Assembly: GCA_002305015.1 (NCBI GenBank)
Contig: DBPW01000043.1
Span: 76,120-98,575 of the forward strand
DNA from: Bacteroidales bacterium UBA1410
GTDB lineage: Bacteria > Bacteroidota > Bacteroidia > Bacteroidales > Dysgonomonadaceae
Reading direction: 5' to 3'
Length of the DNA: 22,456 bases
Position numbers and translations under genes: made by a program. Below are positions 8,064-16,066 of the stretch, piece by piece (positions within the stretch are counted from its first letter, which is position 1; each line of letters opens with the position of its first letter). The notes below the pieces were generated by a model, which saw only the letters and a list, made by a program, of their open reading frames with translations, made no database searches and had not been told where the DNA came from.

Positions 8064-9500
8064 ATGAAACGAAAGATTCCTTTAATTTTTTTTGTTGTTT
8101 TTCTGTCAACTTCTTCTTTTGCTCAAATCTCTTTGCAGCAATTTCTTAATACGCCTGCATTGAAACATGCTACCGTGGGGGTGTGTGTGAAAGATTTGGA
8201 AACAAACAAGACCTTGGTTGCTCACAATGCCGACAAATCGCTTACGCCGGCTTCGACATTGAAACTCATCACCACAGCCACAGCATTGGAATTGTTGGGC
8301 CCCGATTATCGATATGTGACTACTCTTGCGTTGGATGCCGATAATCCTTCCCGGATTTTAGTGCTCGGTTCGGGCGATCCGACGTTAGGGAGCGACGCTT
8401 TTGACGAGGATCCTTATGCTTTTCTTTCGCAATGGGCGGATGCCTTAAAAAGCTCGCTTCCCCAAAAGGAGGCATGGGAATTGTATATTGTGGATGATTT
8501 ATTTGGCTATGAAGGGGTATCGCCTCAATGGACATGGGAAGATTTGGGGAACTATTACGCTGCCGGAGCTTATGGCATTAGCGTTTTCGATAATACCTAC
8601 CGGATCTATTTTGATACGACGGATCGGAATTCTTGTCCGAAAATTCTTCGTACCGATCCGATAATAAAAGGCCTTTCGTTTACCAATTACCTTACTTTGA
8701 ATACATCGGGCAAAGATAATGGTTATATTTTTGGTGCACCGTTTTCCTACGAACGGGCTATTCGTGGCAATATTCCTGCCGGAAGAGTCAGCTTCTGTAT
8801 TAAAGGCGATATTCCTGATCCGGCTTTGTTGTTGGGAGAAAAATTGGGAGAGTATCTTCAAAAATCAGGGATAAACGTTTCTATCGTTAAAACAGCAAGA
8901 ACCGATTATATGTTGCATGTTTGCAATAAAACGCCTCCATCGTATCGGGTGGGAGAGGTGTTGTATGTTCATCGTTCGCGTCCGTTAAGCGACATTGTTC
9001 GCGAAATAAATGTAGAAAGCAACAATCATTTTACCGAACATGTGTTTCGTACTATCGGAAGGACTCGAAATGCCGATATTTACAGTGACCCATTGAAAGA
9101 GGGGATCGATTTTGTGAATACCTTTTGGGAATCGAAGGGAATCTCAACCTCATCTCTATTTATGTACGACGGCTGTGGTCTTGCTCCTCAGGATGCGGTA
9201 AGCCCCGTTTTTTTGTGCAATCTGCTTTCTTATATGCATAAGAAAAGCCTTTACTCAACGGTGTTTTTCAATTCTTTGCCGAAAGCCGGCGAAGAAGGGA
9301 CGTTACACTATTTTATGAATAAGACGAAATATGCAGGAAAGATCCGTGCTAAAAGCGGTAGTATAAGCGGCGTGCAGTGTTATGCCGGATATTTGATGGA
9401 TGGAAACAAGAAATATGCTTTTGCAGTTATGGTAAATAAATTTACCGATACCAACGCACAAATTCGCACCGCTATTGAGAAATTCCTGTTAAGTCTTTGA
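8064..9500 (+). CDS. dacB: D-alanyl-D-alanine carboxypeptidase/endopeptidase, PBP4 (peptidase S13) family
   Basis: This is a periplasmic low-molecular-mass penicillin-binding protein that removes the terminal D-Ala of peptidoglycan stem peptides or cuts D-Ala-meso-DAP cross-links. The 478-residue protein has a signal peptide ending near SSFAQ. The three penicillin-binding motifs are present in order: STLK (catalytic S64, K67), SNN (S319-N321) and KSG (from K430). The wide gap between the first and second motifs is the large insertion typical of S13 enzymes. In-frame alternative starts exist at GTG 8055 and ATG 8058; I chose ATG 8064 because it gives a standard MKRK signal-peptide n-region. 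The stop codon abuts the stop of the facing FKBP gene with no gap. Confidence 0.92.
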   Translation: MKRKIPLIFFVVFLSTSSFAQISLQQFLNTPALKHATVGVCVKDLETNKTLVAHNADKSLTPASTLKLITTATALELLGPDYRYVTTLALDADNPSRILVLGSGDPTLGSDAFDEDPYAFLSQWADALKSSLPQKEAWELYIVDDLFGYEGVSPQWTWEDLGNYYAAGAYGISVFDNTYRIYFDTTDRNSCPKILRTDPIIKGLSFTNYLTLNTSGKDNGYIFGAPFSYERAIRGNIPAGRVSFCIKGDIPDPALLLGEKLGEYLQKSGINVSIVKTARTDYMLHVCNKTPPSYRVGEVLYVHRSRPLSDIVREINVESNNHFTEHVFRTIGRTRNADIYSDPLKEGIDFVNTFWESKGISTSSLFMYDGCGLAPQDAVSPVFLCNLLSYMHKKSLYSTVFFNSLPKAGEEGTLHYFMNKTKYAGKIRAKSGSISGVQCYAGYLMDGNKKYAFAVMVNKFTDTNAQIRTAIEKFLLSL

Positions 9501-10061
9501 TTAGTCTTTAATTACTTCTAATAATTTAATCTCGAAAACCAGTGTAGTGTACGCGGGAATGCTCCCATAAGTTGTTTCTCCATATCCCAATTTCCACGGA
9601 ATCCACACTTCCCATTTATCACCTTCCTGCATGTTTTGCAGAGCAGTAGCAAAACCGTCAATTAAATCGGAAACTTTTAAGCGGGCAGGAAGTTCTCCTT
9701 TGCGTGGGCTCGAATCGAAAATAATTTTGTTGATTATTTTATTTCCTTTGCTATCGGTATAGGTATCGGCTTTTGTCCAATCTTTTTTATACCATCCCTT
9801 ATATAAAACTTTTACCGAATCGGTAAAAATAGGCATTTCTCCATAGCCGGACTCAAGTTCTTTGTACAGGATATAACCCATTTTAGATTGCGAATAAATC
9901 TTTGAGTAATCCGGATTGTGTGATATTTCGGCAAAAATGGCTTCGTTGGCTTCTTTCCATACCGTATCGATTTCATCGGAGTCATCGCATGAAACCAACG
10001 GAATGACTATTGTGCCGATCAGGAGCAAGAGGATGAGGATGGGTTTTGTTTTCATATACAT
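9501..10061 (-). CDS. FKBP-type peptidyl-prolyl cis-trans isomerase lipoprotein
   Basis: The 186-residue lipoprotein has a signal ending in LVSC, with Cys 25 as the lipidation site, so it sits in the periplasm or on a membrane leaflet and assists folding by proline isomerisation. An acidic linker and a helical stretch (about 30-80) precede the FKBP domain (about 80-184). Active-site positions visible include Tyr in VLYKG, Phe-Asp in IIFDSS, LIDGF (Phe where human FKBP12 has Trp59), Tyr in KLGYGE and Phe in LVFEIKLLEV. It lies 19 bases downstream of glyQS on the same strand and is probably co-transcribed with it. ATG 10055 is an equally good start, two codons later. Confidence 0.92.
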   Translation of the reverse strand: MYMKTKPILILLLLIGTIVIPLVSCDDSDEIDTVWKEANEAIFAEISHNPDYSKIYSQSKMGYILYKELESGYGEMPIFTDSVKVLYKGWYKKDWTKADTYTDSKGNKIINKIIFDSSPRKGELPARLKVSDLIDGFATALQNMQEGDKWEVWIPWKLGYGETTYGSIPAYTTLVFEIKLLEVIKD

Positions 10062-10080
10062 AAAAATTTCTATTGTCTAT

Positions 10081-11625
10081 TTATTCTGCCAGCATTTTCA
10101 ACAGGTTTTTAATATTGGTTTTTGCTGTAATTTCCTTTTCCACATCAGGAATAAGGACACGTTCCTGCTTCATCGTATCGCGTTCGCGAATGGTTACCGT
10201 ATTGTCTTCCAAGGTTTGGTGATCTACTGTTACGCAATAAGGCGTTCCGATGGCATCCTGGCGGCGGTAGCGTCTTCCGATGCTGTCTTTTTCGTCGTAT
10301 TGGCAGGTGAAGCTGAATTTCAGCATCTTCATTATTTCTTGGGCCTTTTCCGGCAAACCGTCTTTTTTGACCAATGGAAGAACGGCCAGCTTTACCGGAG
10401 CCAGTGCGGGCGGAATTTTTAGTACTACGCGAGTTTCACCTCCTTCAAGGGTCTCTTCGCAATATGCGGCAGAAATAATGGAGAGGAACATTCTGTCTAA
10501 TCCAATGGATGTTTCTATTACGTAGGGGGTGTATGATTGATTTAATTCGGGATCGAAATATTGCATTTTTTTGCCGGAATATTTTTCGTGCTGACTTAAA
10601 TCGAAATCGGTGCGCGAATGGATACCTTCTACTTCTTTGAACCCGAACGGCATGTTAAATTCGATATCGGTTGCCGCATTGGCATAATGGGCAAGTTTGT
10701 CGTGATCGTGAAAACGATAGTTTTCTTTACTGAACCCCAATGCCAAGTGCCATTTCATGCGCAGGTTTTTCCAGTAATTGAACCATTTCATTTCATCACC
10801 GGGTGTTACAAAAAACTGCATTTCCATTTGTTCGAATTCCCGCATGCGGAAAATAAATTGACGAGCTACAATTTCGTTTCGGAAAGCTTTTCCGATTTGG
10901 GCAATCCCGAAAGGAATCTTCATCCGGCCGGTTTTTTGTACGTTGAGAAAATTCACAAAAATACCTTGTGCTGTTTCGGGACGGAGATATACTTTCATTG
11001 TTCCATCGGAAGTTGATCCCATTTCGGTGGCAAACATCAGGTTAAACTGGCGGATTTCCGTCCAATTACACGTACCGCTAACCGGACATACAATATTGCA
11101 ATCGATAATGAGTTGCCGCAATTCGGTAAAATCGTTCTCGTTCATTGCTTTCTTGTATCGCTCGTGCACTTCGTCGCGATGTTTCTGATACTCGATTACA
11201 CGGGGATTGGTTTCGCGGAATTTTTTCTCGTCGAAACTGTCGCCAAAACGTTTGGCTGCTTTCTTTATTTCTTTGTCTATTTTTTCATCCAGCTTTGCAA
11301 GATAATCTTCGATCAACGTGTCGGCACGATAGCGTTTTTTGCTATCCTTATTATCGATCAAAGGGTCGTTAAAGGCATCCACATGCCCTGATGCTTTCCA
11401 CACAGTAGGGTGCATGAAAATTGCCGCATCGATGCCTACAATATTTTCGTGCAATAAAGTCATGCTGTCCCACCAGTATTTTTTGATGTTGTTTTTGAGC
11501 TCAACACCCATTTGTCCATAATCGTACACTGCACTCAACCCATCGTATATTTCACTTGAAGGAAATACAAAACCATATTCTTTGCAGTGCGATACAATTT
11601 TCTTGAAAACGTCTTCTTGTGCCAT
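10081..11625 (-). CDS. glyQS: Glycine--tRNA ligase, one-chain homodimeric type
   Basis: This cytoplasmic class II synthetase charges tRNA-Gly with glycine. The 514-residue length fits the single-polypeptide type found in Bacteroidota, rather than the two-subunit GlyQ/GlyS of E. coli. It begins with the typical ...VSHCKEYGFVFPSSEIYDGL segment. LRPETAQGIF (214-223), motif 2 FRNEI (248-252) with the downstream FEQMEMQFF, and motif 3 ETSIGLDRMFLSII (371-384) are all present. The C-terminal anticodon-binding domain covers about residues 400-510 (KLAVLPLVKKDGLPEKA onward). Cysteines at about 176, 180 and 186 occupy the region where related enzymes carry a zinc site. The gene is divergent from the flippase gene and first in a two-gene unit with the FKBP lipoprotein. 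An RNA hairpin may form just before its start. Confidence 0.97.
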   Translation of the reverse strand: MAQEDVFKKIVSHCKEYGFVFPSSEIYDGLSAVYDYGQMGVELKNNIKKYWWDSMTLLHENIVGIDAAIFMHPTVWKASGHVDAFNDPLIDNKDSKKRYRADTLIEDYLAKLDEKIDKEIKKAAKRFGDSFDEKKFRETNPRVIEYQKHRDEVHERYKKAMNENDFTELRQLIIDCNIVCPVSGTCNWTEIRQFNLMFATEMGSTSDGTMKVYLRPETAQGIFVNFLNVQKTGRMKIPFGIAQIGKAFRNEIVARQFIFRMREFEQMEMQFFVTPGDEMKWFNYWKNLRMKWHLALGFSKENYRFHDHDKLAHYANAATDIEFNMPFGFKEVEGIHSRTDFDLSQHEKYSGKKMQYFDPELNQSYTPYVIETSIGLDRMFLSIISAAYCEETLEGGETRVVLKIPPALAPVKLAVLPLVKKDGLPEKAQEIMKMLKFSFTCQYDEKDSIGRRYRRQDAIGTPYCVTVDHQTLEDNTVTIRERDTMKQERVLIPDVEKEITAKTNIKNLLKMLAE

Positions 11626-11640
11626 ATTTTATATAAATAT

Positions 11641-11665
11641 CCGGGATCTGAGAGTAACGATCCGG
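11641..11665 (-). promoter_or_regulatory. Possible leader hairpin just upstream of glyQS
   Basis: On the minus strand CCGGATC (from 11665) pairs with GATCCCGG (ending at 11641) with one bulged C and a 10-base loop. The hairpin would end 15 bases before the glyQS ATG. It is GC-rich compared with its surroundings. It could affect translation initiation or transcript stability. No T-run follows, so it is not an intrinsic terminator, and nothing resembling a T-box is visible. Confidence 0.3.
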
Positions 11666-11790
11666 CTTCTATTGAATTTGTTCCTATGCATTTTTATTTG
11701 AAAGTACAAAGTAAACGGTTTTTTTCGAGATTTTAATAACCTATCAACTTAAAGATAATAAATGAAGTTGATTTTAGAGAGGAGTACTCG

Positions 11791-11819
11791 TTGAAATCGG
11801 GAGAATAATGTTATTTTTG
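11791..11819 (+). promoter_or_regulatory. Putative promoter of the flippase gene
   Basis: TATTTTTG at 11812-11819 matches TAnnTTTG, and TTG at 11791-11793 lies 18 bases upstream. Transcription would begin near 11826, about 40 bases before the ATG at 11866. An AAGG at 11855-11858 could help ribosome binding. No equally good -7 box was seen for the divergent glyQS gene in 11626-11790. Confidence 0.6.
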
Positions 11820-11865
11820 CAGCTATATCCGGAAACGATTTAACAGTTGAGCATAAGGTGAAAAT

Positions 11866-13368
11866 ATGGCGGGGGGAATAAAAACATTGGCAAAAGAAAC
11901 CGCAATTTATGGCATAAGCAGTATCGTGGGTAAATTCCTGAATTGGCTGCTTACGCCGCTATGGTCCTATGTACTGGTGAGTCAGGCACAGATGGGGGTG
12001 ATCTCTAATTTGTATGGCTGGACGGCACTGATTATTGTGATTTTGACCTACGGCATGGAAACCGGATTGTTTCGGTTTGCCAACAAGAATGAAGAAAATC
12101 CTCATACGGTTTATTCAACAACGTTGATAAGTATCGGCACAACAACGCTTGTTTTTCTTTTGTTTGTGATTCTTTTTTTGAAACCCATTACAGGTATTAC
12201 CGGTAGCCCTGACATCAAGTCTCATTATGTACTGATAATGGCTATTATTTTGTCAATGGATGCTTTCTGTTCCATCCCTTTTGCATGGCTGCGTTATCAG
12301 AAGCGTCCGTTGCGTTTTGCCTTTATTAAGGTCCTATTTGTTGTGCTGAATATAACCTTTAATTTGTTTTTCTTTGTAGTATGTCCTTGGTTGGCAAAAA
12401 GATATCCCGATTCTTTTGCTTGGTTTAATCTCGAAAACGGAGTGGATTATGTTTTGATCTCCAATTTGCTCGCGACCTTTATTCAATCGATGTTTCTTAT
12501 TCCCCAACTTCGAGTAAAGTATACGTTCGATAAAGCATTATTAAAACGAATGCTCAAATATTCGCTTCCACTGCTTATCCTGGGCATTGCCGGTATATTG
12601 AATCAGACGATCGATAAAATTGTTTTTCCTTGGCTTTATCCCGACAAAGCGAATGCAATGACGCAATTGGGAATTTATTCGGCATGTTTTAAAATCGCGG
12701 TAATCATGGTTATGTTTACACAGGCTTTTCGATACGCATTCGAACCGTTTATTTTTGCAAAGAATAAAGAGGCTGCGAATAATAAAGTTGCGTATGCCGA
12801 CGCTACCAAATATTTTATATTGTTTGGGTTGCTGATTTTTTTGGGGGTTATGGGGTATCTCGATGTGATCAAGTATTTGATAAAATCTACTTATCACGAA
12901 GGGTTGATTGTAGTGCCCATTGTGATGATGGGGGAACTTTTCTTCGGCATTTATTTCAACCTGTCGTTATGGTACAAACTTACCGACCAAACAAAATGGG
13001 GCGCATACCTCTCGTTAATCGGTTTGGCAGTAACGATTGGCATCAATGTCGCATTTATCCCTCGTTTTGGATATTTGGCATGTGCATGGGCTTCTTTCTT
13101 TGCCAATTTGTTAATGATGTCGATATCCTATTATTTGGGGCAGAAGAATTATCCTATCGATTATGATTTGAAAGCCATCGGTTCGTTTTTTGGATTAGCC
13201 TTAATGCTATTTGCCGTTATGACATTTAGCCGTTTTGTTATACCCGCGATAGGTCTTCGACTAATTATTAATACCCTATTAATTGGTATTTATCTATGGA
13301 GAGTAATAAAAAAGGAATTACCTTTGCGAGAAATACCGGTTATTGGGAAATATTTTCAACATAAATAA
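11866..13368 (+). CDS. Wzx/MATE-like polysaccharide flippase family membrane protein
   Basis: The 500-residue protein is strongly hydrophobic, with roughly 12-14 membrane segments spread over its length. It resembles the polysaccharide-transporter branch of the MOP exporter superfamily (Wzx/RfbX-like), which moves lipid-linked sugars across the inner membrane. Supporting features are a charged N-terminus (KTLAKETAIYGISSIVGKFL), the early YGMETGLFRFANK segment after the second helix pair, and a central LKRMLKYSLPLLILGIAGILNQTIDKIVFPWL that looks like the start of the second helical bundle. No glycosyltransferase or other capsule/LPS gene is nearby, so the cargo (O-antigen, capsule, peptidoglycan precursor or protein-glycan) cannot be inferred. 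The S46 peptidase gene follows after 29 bases without a clear terminator. Confidence 0.85.
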   Translation: MAGGIKTLAKETAIYGISSIVGKFLNWLLTPLWSYVLVSQAQMGVISNLYGWTALIIVILTYGMETGLFRFANKNEENPHTVYSTTLISIGTTTLVFLLFVILFLKPITGITGSPDIKSHYVLIMAIILSMDAFCSIPFAWLRYQKRPLRFAFIKVLFVVLNITFNLFFFVVCPWLAKRYPDSFAWFNLENGVDYVLISNLLATFIQSMFLIPQLRVKYTFDKALLKRMLKYSLPLLILGIAGILNQTIDKIVFPWLYPDKANAMTQLGIYSACFKIAVIMVMFTQAFRYAFEPFIFAKNKEAANNKVAYADATKYFILFGLLIFLGVMGYLDVIKYLIKSTYHEGLIVVPIVMMGELFFGIYFNLSLWYKLTDQTKWGAYLSLIGLAVTIGINVAFIPRFGYLACAWASFFANLLMMSISYYLGQKNYPIDYDLKAIGSFFGLALMLFAVMTFSRFVIPAIGLRLIINTLLIGIYLWRVIKKELPLREIPVIGKYFQHK

Positions 13369-13397
13369 ATATTGTAGATACAGTAATACTTGTTTTA

Positions 13398-15524
13398 ATG
13401 AAAAAAACATTTTTATCGATTGCACTTTTGTTTGTAGCATTCGTCGCTTTTGCCGACGAAGGTATGTGGATTTTGAAGGAACTCAACAAACAAAGTATTG
13501 CCCGTATGCAGGAGCTTGGTTTTGTTTTTCCGATCGATCAATTGTACGATGAGGAGAATCCGTCTTTGAAAGATGCCGTGGTTATTTTTGGCGGAGGATG
13601 CAGTGGTGTAGCTGTGTCGGATCAGGGATTGATTTTTACCAATCATCATTGTGGTTATGATGCTATTCAGAAATTGAGTTCTATAGAACATGATTACCTG
13701 AAAAACGGATTCATGGCCGATTCTTATGAAAACGAACTGCAGGCAGACGGAGTAACGGTTTCTTTCCTTCGGTCAATGCAGGATGTTACCGATGAAATCT
13801 TGCCGAAAATTCCCTCGGTTTTGAACGAAGTTCAACGCGAGTTAGCTATTGATTCTATTTCCGACTTGCTGTTAAAAGAGTACGAGGAAAATCCTTTTAT
13901 AGATGCACAAGTAATCCCTTTTTATGCAGGGAATAAATATTATAGGGTTGTTTATGATGTATTTCGTGATGTACGCTTGGTTATAGCACCTCCTCAGTCT
14001 ATCGGGAAGTTCGGAGGAGAGACCGATAATTGGATGTGGCCTCGCCATACGGGCGATTTTTCTGTGTTTCGGGTTTATGCCGACAAGAACAATAAACCGG
14101 CTGAATACAGTAAAGACAATGTGCCTTACAGGCCCAAATATGTAGTCCCTGTTTCGTTGAAAGGAATGACAGACGGTGATTATGCCATGACGATAGGTTA
14201 TCCGGGTCGTACGCAGCGTTACCTTTCATCGTGGGGAATCAAACAAATGATGGAGTCCGAAAATAAACCCCGCATCGAAGTTCGGGGTGTGAAACAGCAA
14301 ATTTGGTGGGATGCTATGACAAAAAGCGATGTAACGCGTATCAAGTATGCTTCGAAATATGCGGGCAGTTCCAATTACTGGAAAAATGCCAGAGGGATGA
14401 ATGAGGCTTTGGTAAAACTGGATGTGGTTTCCAAAAAGGAATCATTGGAAAGTCGGATGGAGGAATGGATTAACAGTGATATGCAAAGGAAAGAAAAATA
14501 TGGTGATGTGTTGAGTATGTTGAAGGAGGCCTATACAGAAACCAACGATTTGGCCAAGTATACTACCTATTTTTTGGAAACATTTCATAATGGAATCGAA
14601 ATCATACGTTTTGCAAATACTATTCTCCAATTCGATACCAATGGTTCTCAGCAGGAAAAGCAGGAATTCATTTCCGATCGTATCATTAATGCTTATAAAA
14701 ATTACAATCCCGACCTCGATAAAAAAGTACTGGCCGCATTGATGAAATTGTATGCCGAACGTGTTCCGGAGCAATATCATCCGGATATTTATAAAACTAT
14801 CCAAAAAAAGTTCAAAGGGGATTATGATAAATATGCCGATTGGCTGTTTAAACGTTCCAAATTTACCAATCTCGACGATTTACTCGAATTACTGAAAACG
14901 ACCGATATCAAAAAATTGATTAAAGATCCGGCTATGGAATTGGCTCTTTCGGTAAAAGATATGGGATATGAATTATCTTCGCAAATGATCCCTGCTTACG
15001 AAAAAATTATGCAAGGCGAACGCAAATTCATGTCGGCATTAATGGAAATGAATCCCGATAAGGAATTTTATCCCGATGCCAATTTTACGCAACGGTTGAG
15101 CTATGGCACGGTAAGAGGGTATCAGCCGAGGGATGCGGTTTGGTATCACTATTTCAGTACGACCCAAGGGGTATTGGAAAAAGAAATACCCGATGACCCC
15201 GAATTTGAAGTTCAACCTTTTATTCTGGATATATTGAAAATGGCCGATTTCGATCGATATGCCGACAAGGATGGGAAAATGCATGCGTGTTTCTTATCGG
15301 ATAACGACATTACCGGAGGAAATTCGGGGAGTCCGGTTTTTAACGGGAAGGCTGAATTGTTAGGTCTTGCATTCGACGGAAATTGGGAAGCTTTAAGTGG
15401 TGATGTTGTTTTTGAACCGGAAATGCAGCGTACGATCAGCGTGGATATTCGTTACGTGCTTTTCGTAATCGATAAAATCATGAAAGCTCCTCATATTGTG
15501 AATGAATTGAATCTGGTTCAATAA
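13398..15524 (+). CDS. S46-family dipeptidyl-peptidase (DPP7/DPP11 type)
   Basis: This secreted serine exopeptidase removes dipeptides from the N-termini of oligopeptides in the periplasm and supports growth on protein. The 708-residue length fits the family (about 710-720). A signal peptide ends near FAFA at residue 19. The catalytic triad can be placed at H84 (TNHHCGY), D220 (RHTGDFSVFRVY) and S643 (TGGNSGSPVF), with the helical insert between. Eighteen residues after the catalytic Ser there is Gly 661 (LAFDGNWE). In this family Gly here goes with DPP7-like hydrophobic P1 preference and Arg with DPP11-like Asp/Glu preference, so DPP7-like specificity is the better guess. The gene may be read through from the flippase gene 29 bases upstream. 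It ends at a strong bidirectional terminator. Confidence 0.93.
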   Translation: MKKTFLSIALLFVAFVAFADEGMWILKELNKQSIARMQELGFVFPIDQLYDEENPSLKDAVVIFGGGCSGVAVSDQGLIFTNHHCGYDAIQKLSSIEHDYLKNGFMADSYENELQADGVTVSFLRSMQDVTDEILPKIPSVLNEVQRELAIDSISDLLLKEYEENPFIDAQVIPFYAGNKYYRVVYDVFRDVRLVIAPPQSIGKFGGETDNWMWPRHTGDFSVFRVYADKNNKPAEYSKDNVPYRPKYVVPVSLKGMTDGDYAMTIGYPGRTQRYLSSWGIKQMMESENKPRIEVRGVKQQIWWDAMTKSDVTRIKYASKYAGSSNYWKNARGMNEALVKLDVVSKKESLESRMEEWINSDMQRKEKYGDVLSMLKEAYTETNDLAKYTTYFLETFHNGIEIIRFANTILQFDTNGSQQEKQEFISDRIINAYKNYNPDLDKKVLAALMKLYAERVPEQYHPDIYKTIQKKFKGDYDKYADWLFKRSKFTNLDDLLELLKTTDIKKLIKDPAMELALSVKDMGYELSSQMIPAYEKIMQGERKFMSALMEMNPDKEFYPDANFTQRLSYGTVRGYQPRDAVWYHYFSTTQGVLEKEIPDDPEFEVQPFILDILKMADFDRYADKDGKMHACFLSDNDITGGNSGSPVFNGKAELLGLAFDGNWEALSGDVVFEPEMQRTISVDIRYVLFVIDKIMKAPHIVNELNLVQ

Positions 15525-15543
15525 CTTTTTATTTTATTTAAAA

Positions 15544-15576
15544 AGAAAACGCCGATTTTTTTGATCGGCGTTTTCT
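15544..15576. terminator. Bidirectional intrinsic terminator between the S46 peptidase and mgsA
   Basis: AGAAAACGCCGAT (15544-15556) and ATCGGCGTTTTCT (15564-15576) form a perfect 13-base-pair stem with a 7-base loop. The GC-rich core is flanked by A's on the left arm and T's on the right, so it can stop transcription from both sides. It sits 19 bases after the S46 stop and 21 bases after the mgsA stop, which suits a pair of convergent genes. Confidence 0.88.
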
Positions 15577-15597
15577 GCGTTATGAAGAAAAAGAAAT

Positions 15598-16056
15598 TCA
15601 GAGATTAAATTTATCTCTGTCAAATTTTTCGTAACGGGGTGGTGTAGGAACATAGGTTTCATCATCCCACAAGGTGCTGGTAATCATCAGATCGGCACTG
15701 TACCGATTGCATGCAATCGGGACGTTGTGAACCCGACATTGACGTAACAACATCATAATATCGGCTTCGTGAGGTTGCGGATTGAGATCATCGATAAGAA
15801 AAACGGCCAAATTGATTTTTTTCTCAACCACCATAGCTGCAATTTCAACGTCACCACCCATAGGCCCCGAATTTTTACATTCTACATCAGGTTGAAATCC
15901 TTTGTTGATAAGGGCTCGTTTTACTAATGCGCCGGTGGTCCCTGTGCATACCAGGTGATGTTGCGATAAAAACTCCGCATTATAAATTACCCAATCAACC
16001 ATATCGGCTTTGCGCTGATCATGGGCTACAAGTGCAATTGTTAATTTTTTCTTCAT
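15598..16056 (-). CDS. mgsA: Methylglyoxal synthase
   Basis: This cytoplasmic enzyme converts dihydroxyacetone phosphate to methylglyoxal plus phosphate, the entry to the methylglyoxal bypass of lower glycolysis. The 152-residue length equals the E. coli enzyme. Family landmarks run in order: LVAHDQRK (H12, D13), CTGTTG, the phosphate-binding and catalytic SGPMGGD (D69), then FLIDDLNPQPHEADI (D89, H96, D99), LLRQCRVHNVPIACN and ADLMI. The usual DPL of the fourth motif reads DDL here. It begins 10 bases after the phosphohexomutase stop on the same strand, with an A-rich leader and no obvious Shine-Dalgarno, and is surely co-transcribed with it. Its 3' end is closed by the terminator at 15544-15576. 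Confidence 0.95.
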   Translation of the reverse strand: MKKKLTIALVAHDQRKADMVDWVIYNAEFLSQHHLVCTGTTGALVKRALINKGFQPDVECKNSGPMGGDVEIAAMVVEKKINLAVFLIDDLNPQPHEADIMMLLRQCRVHNVPIACNRYSADLMITSTLWDDETYVPTPPRYEKFDRDKFNL

Positions 16057-16066
16057 TGTTTTATGT

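Noticed and set aside
9916..10422. A 168-codon open frame on the plus strand across the FKBP and glyQS genes
   Set aside because: It overlaps two well-supported minus-strand genes and the gap between them, and its translation resembles no protein family.
13369..13397. A separate promoter for the S46 peptidase gene in the short gap after the flippase gene
   Set aside because: No TAnnTTTG box is present. The TACTTG-like stretch departs from the consensus, so read-through from the flippase gene is more likely.
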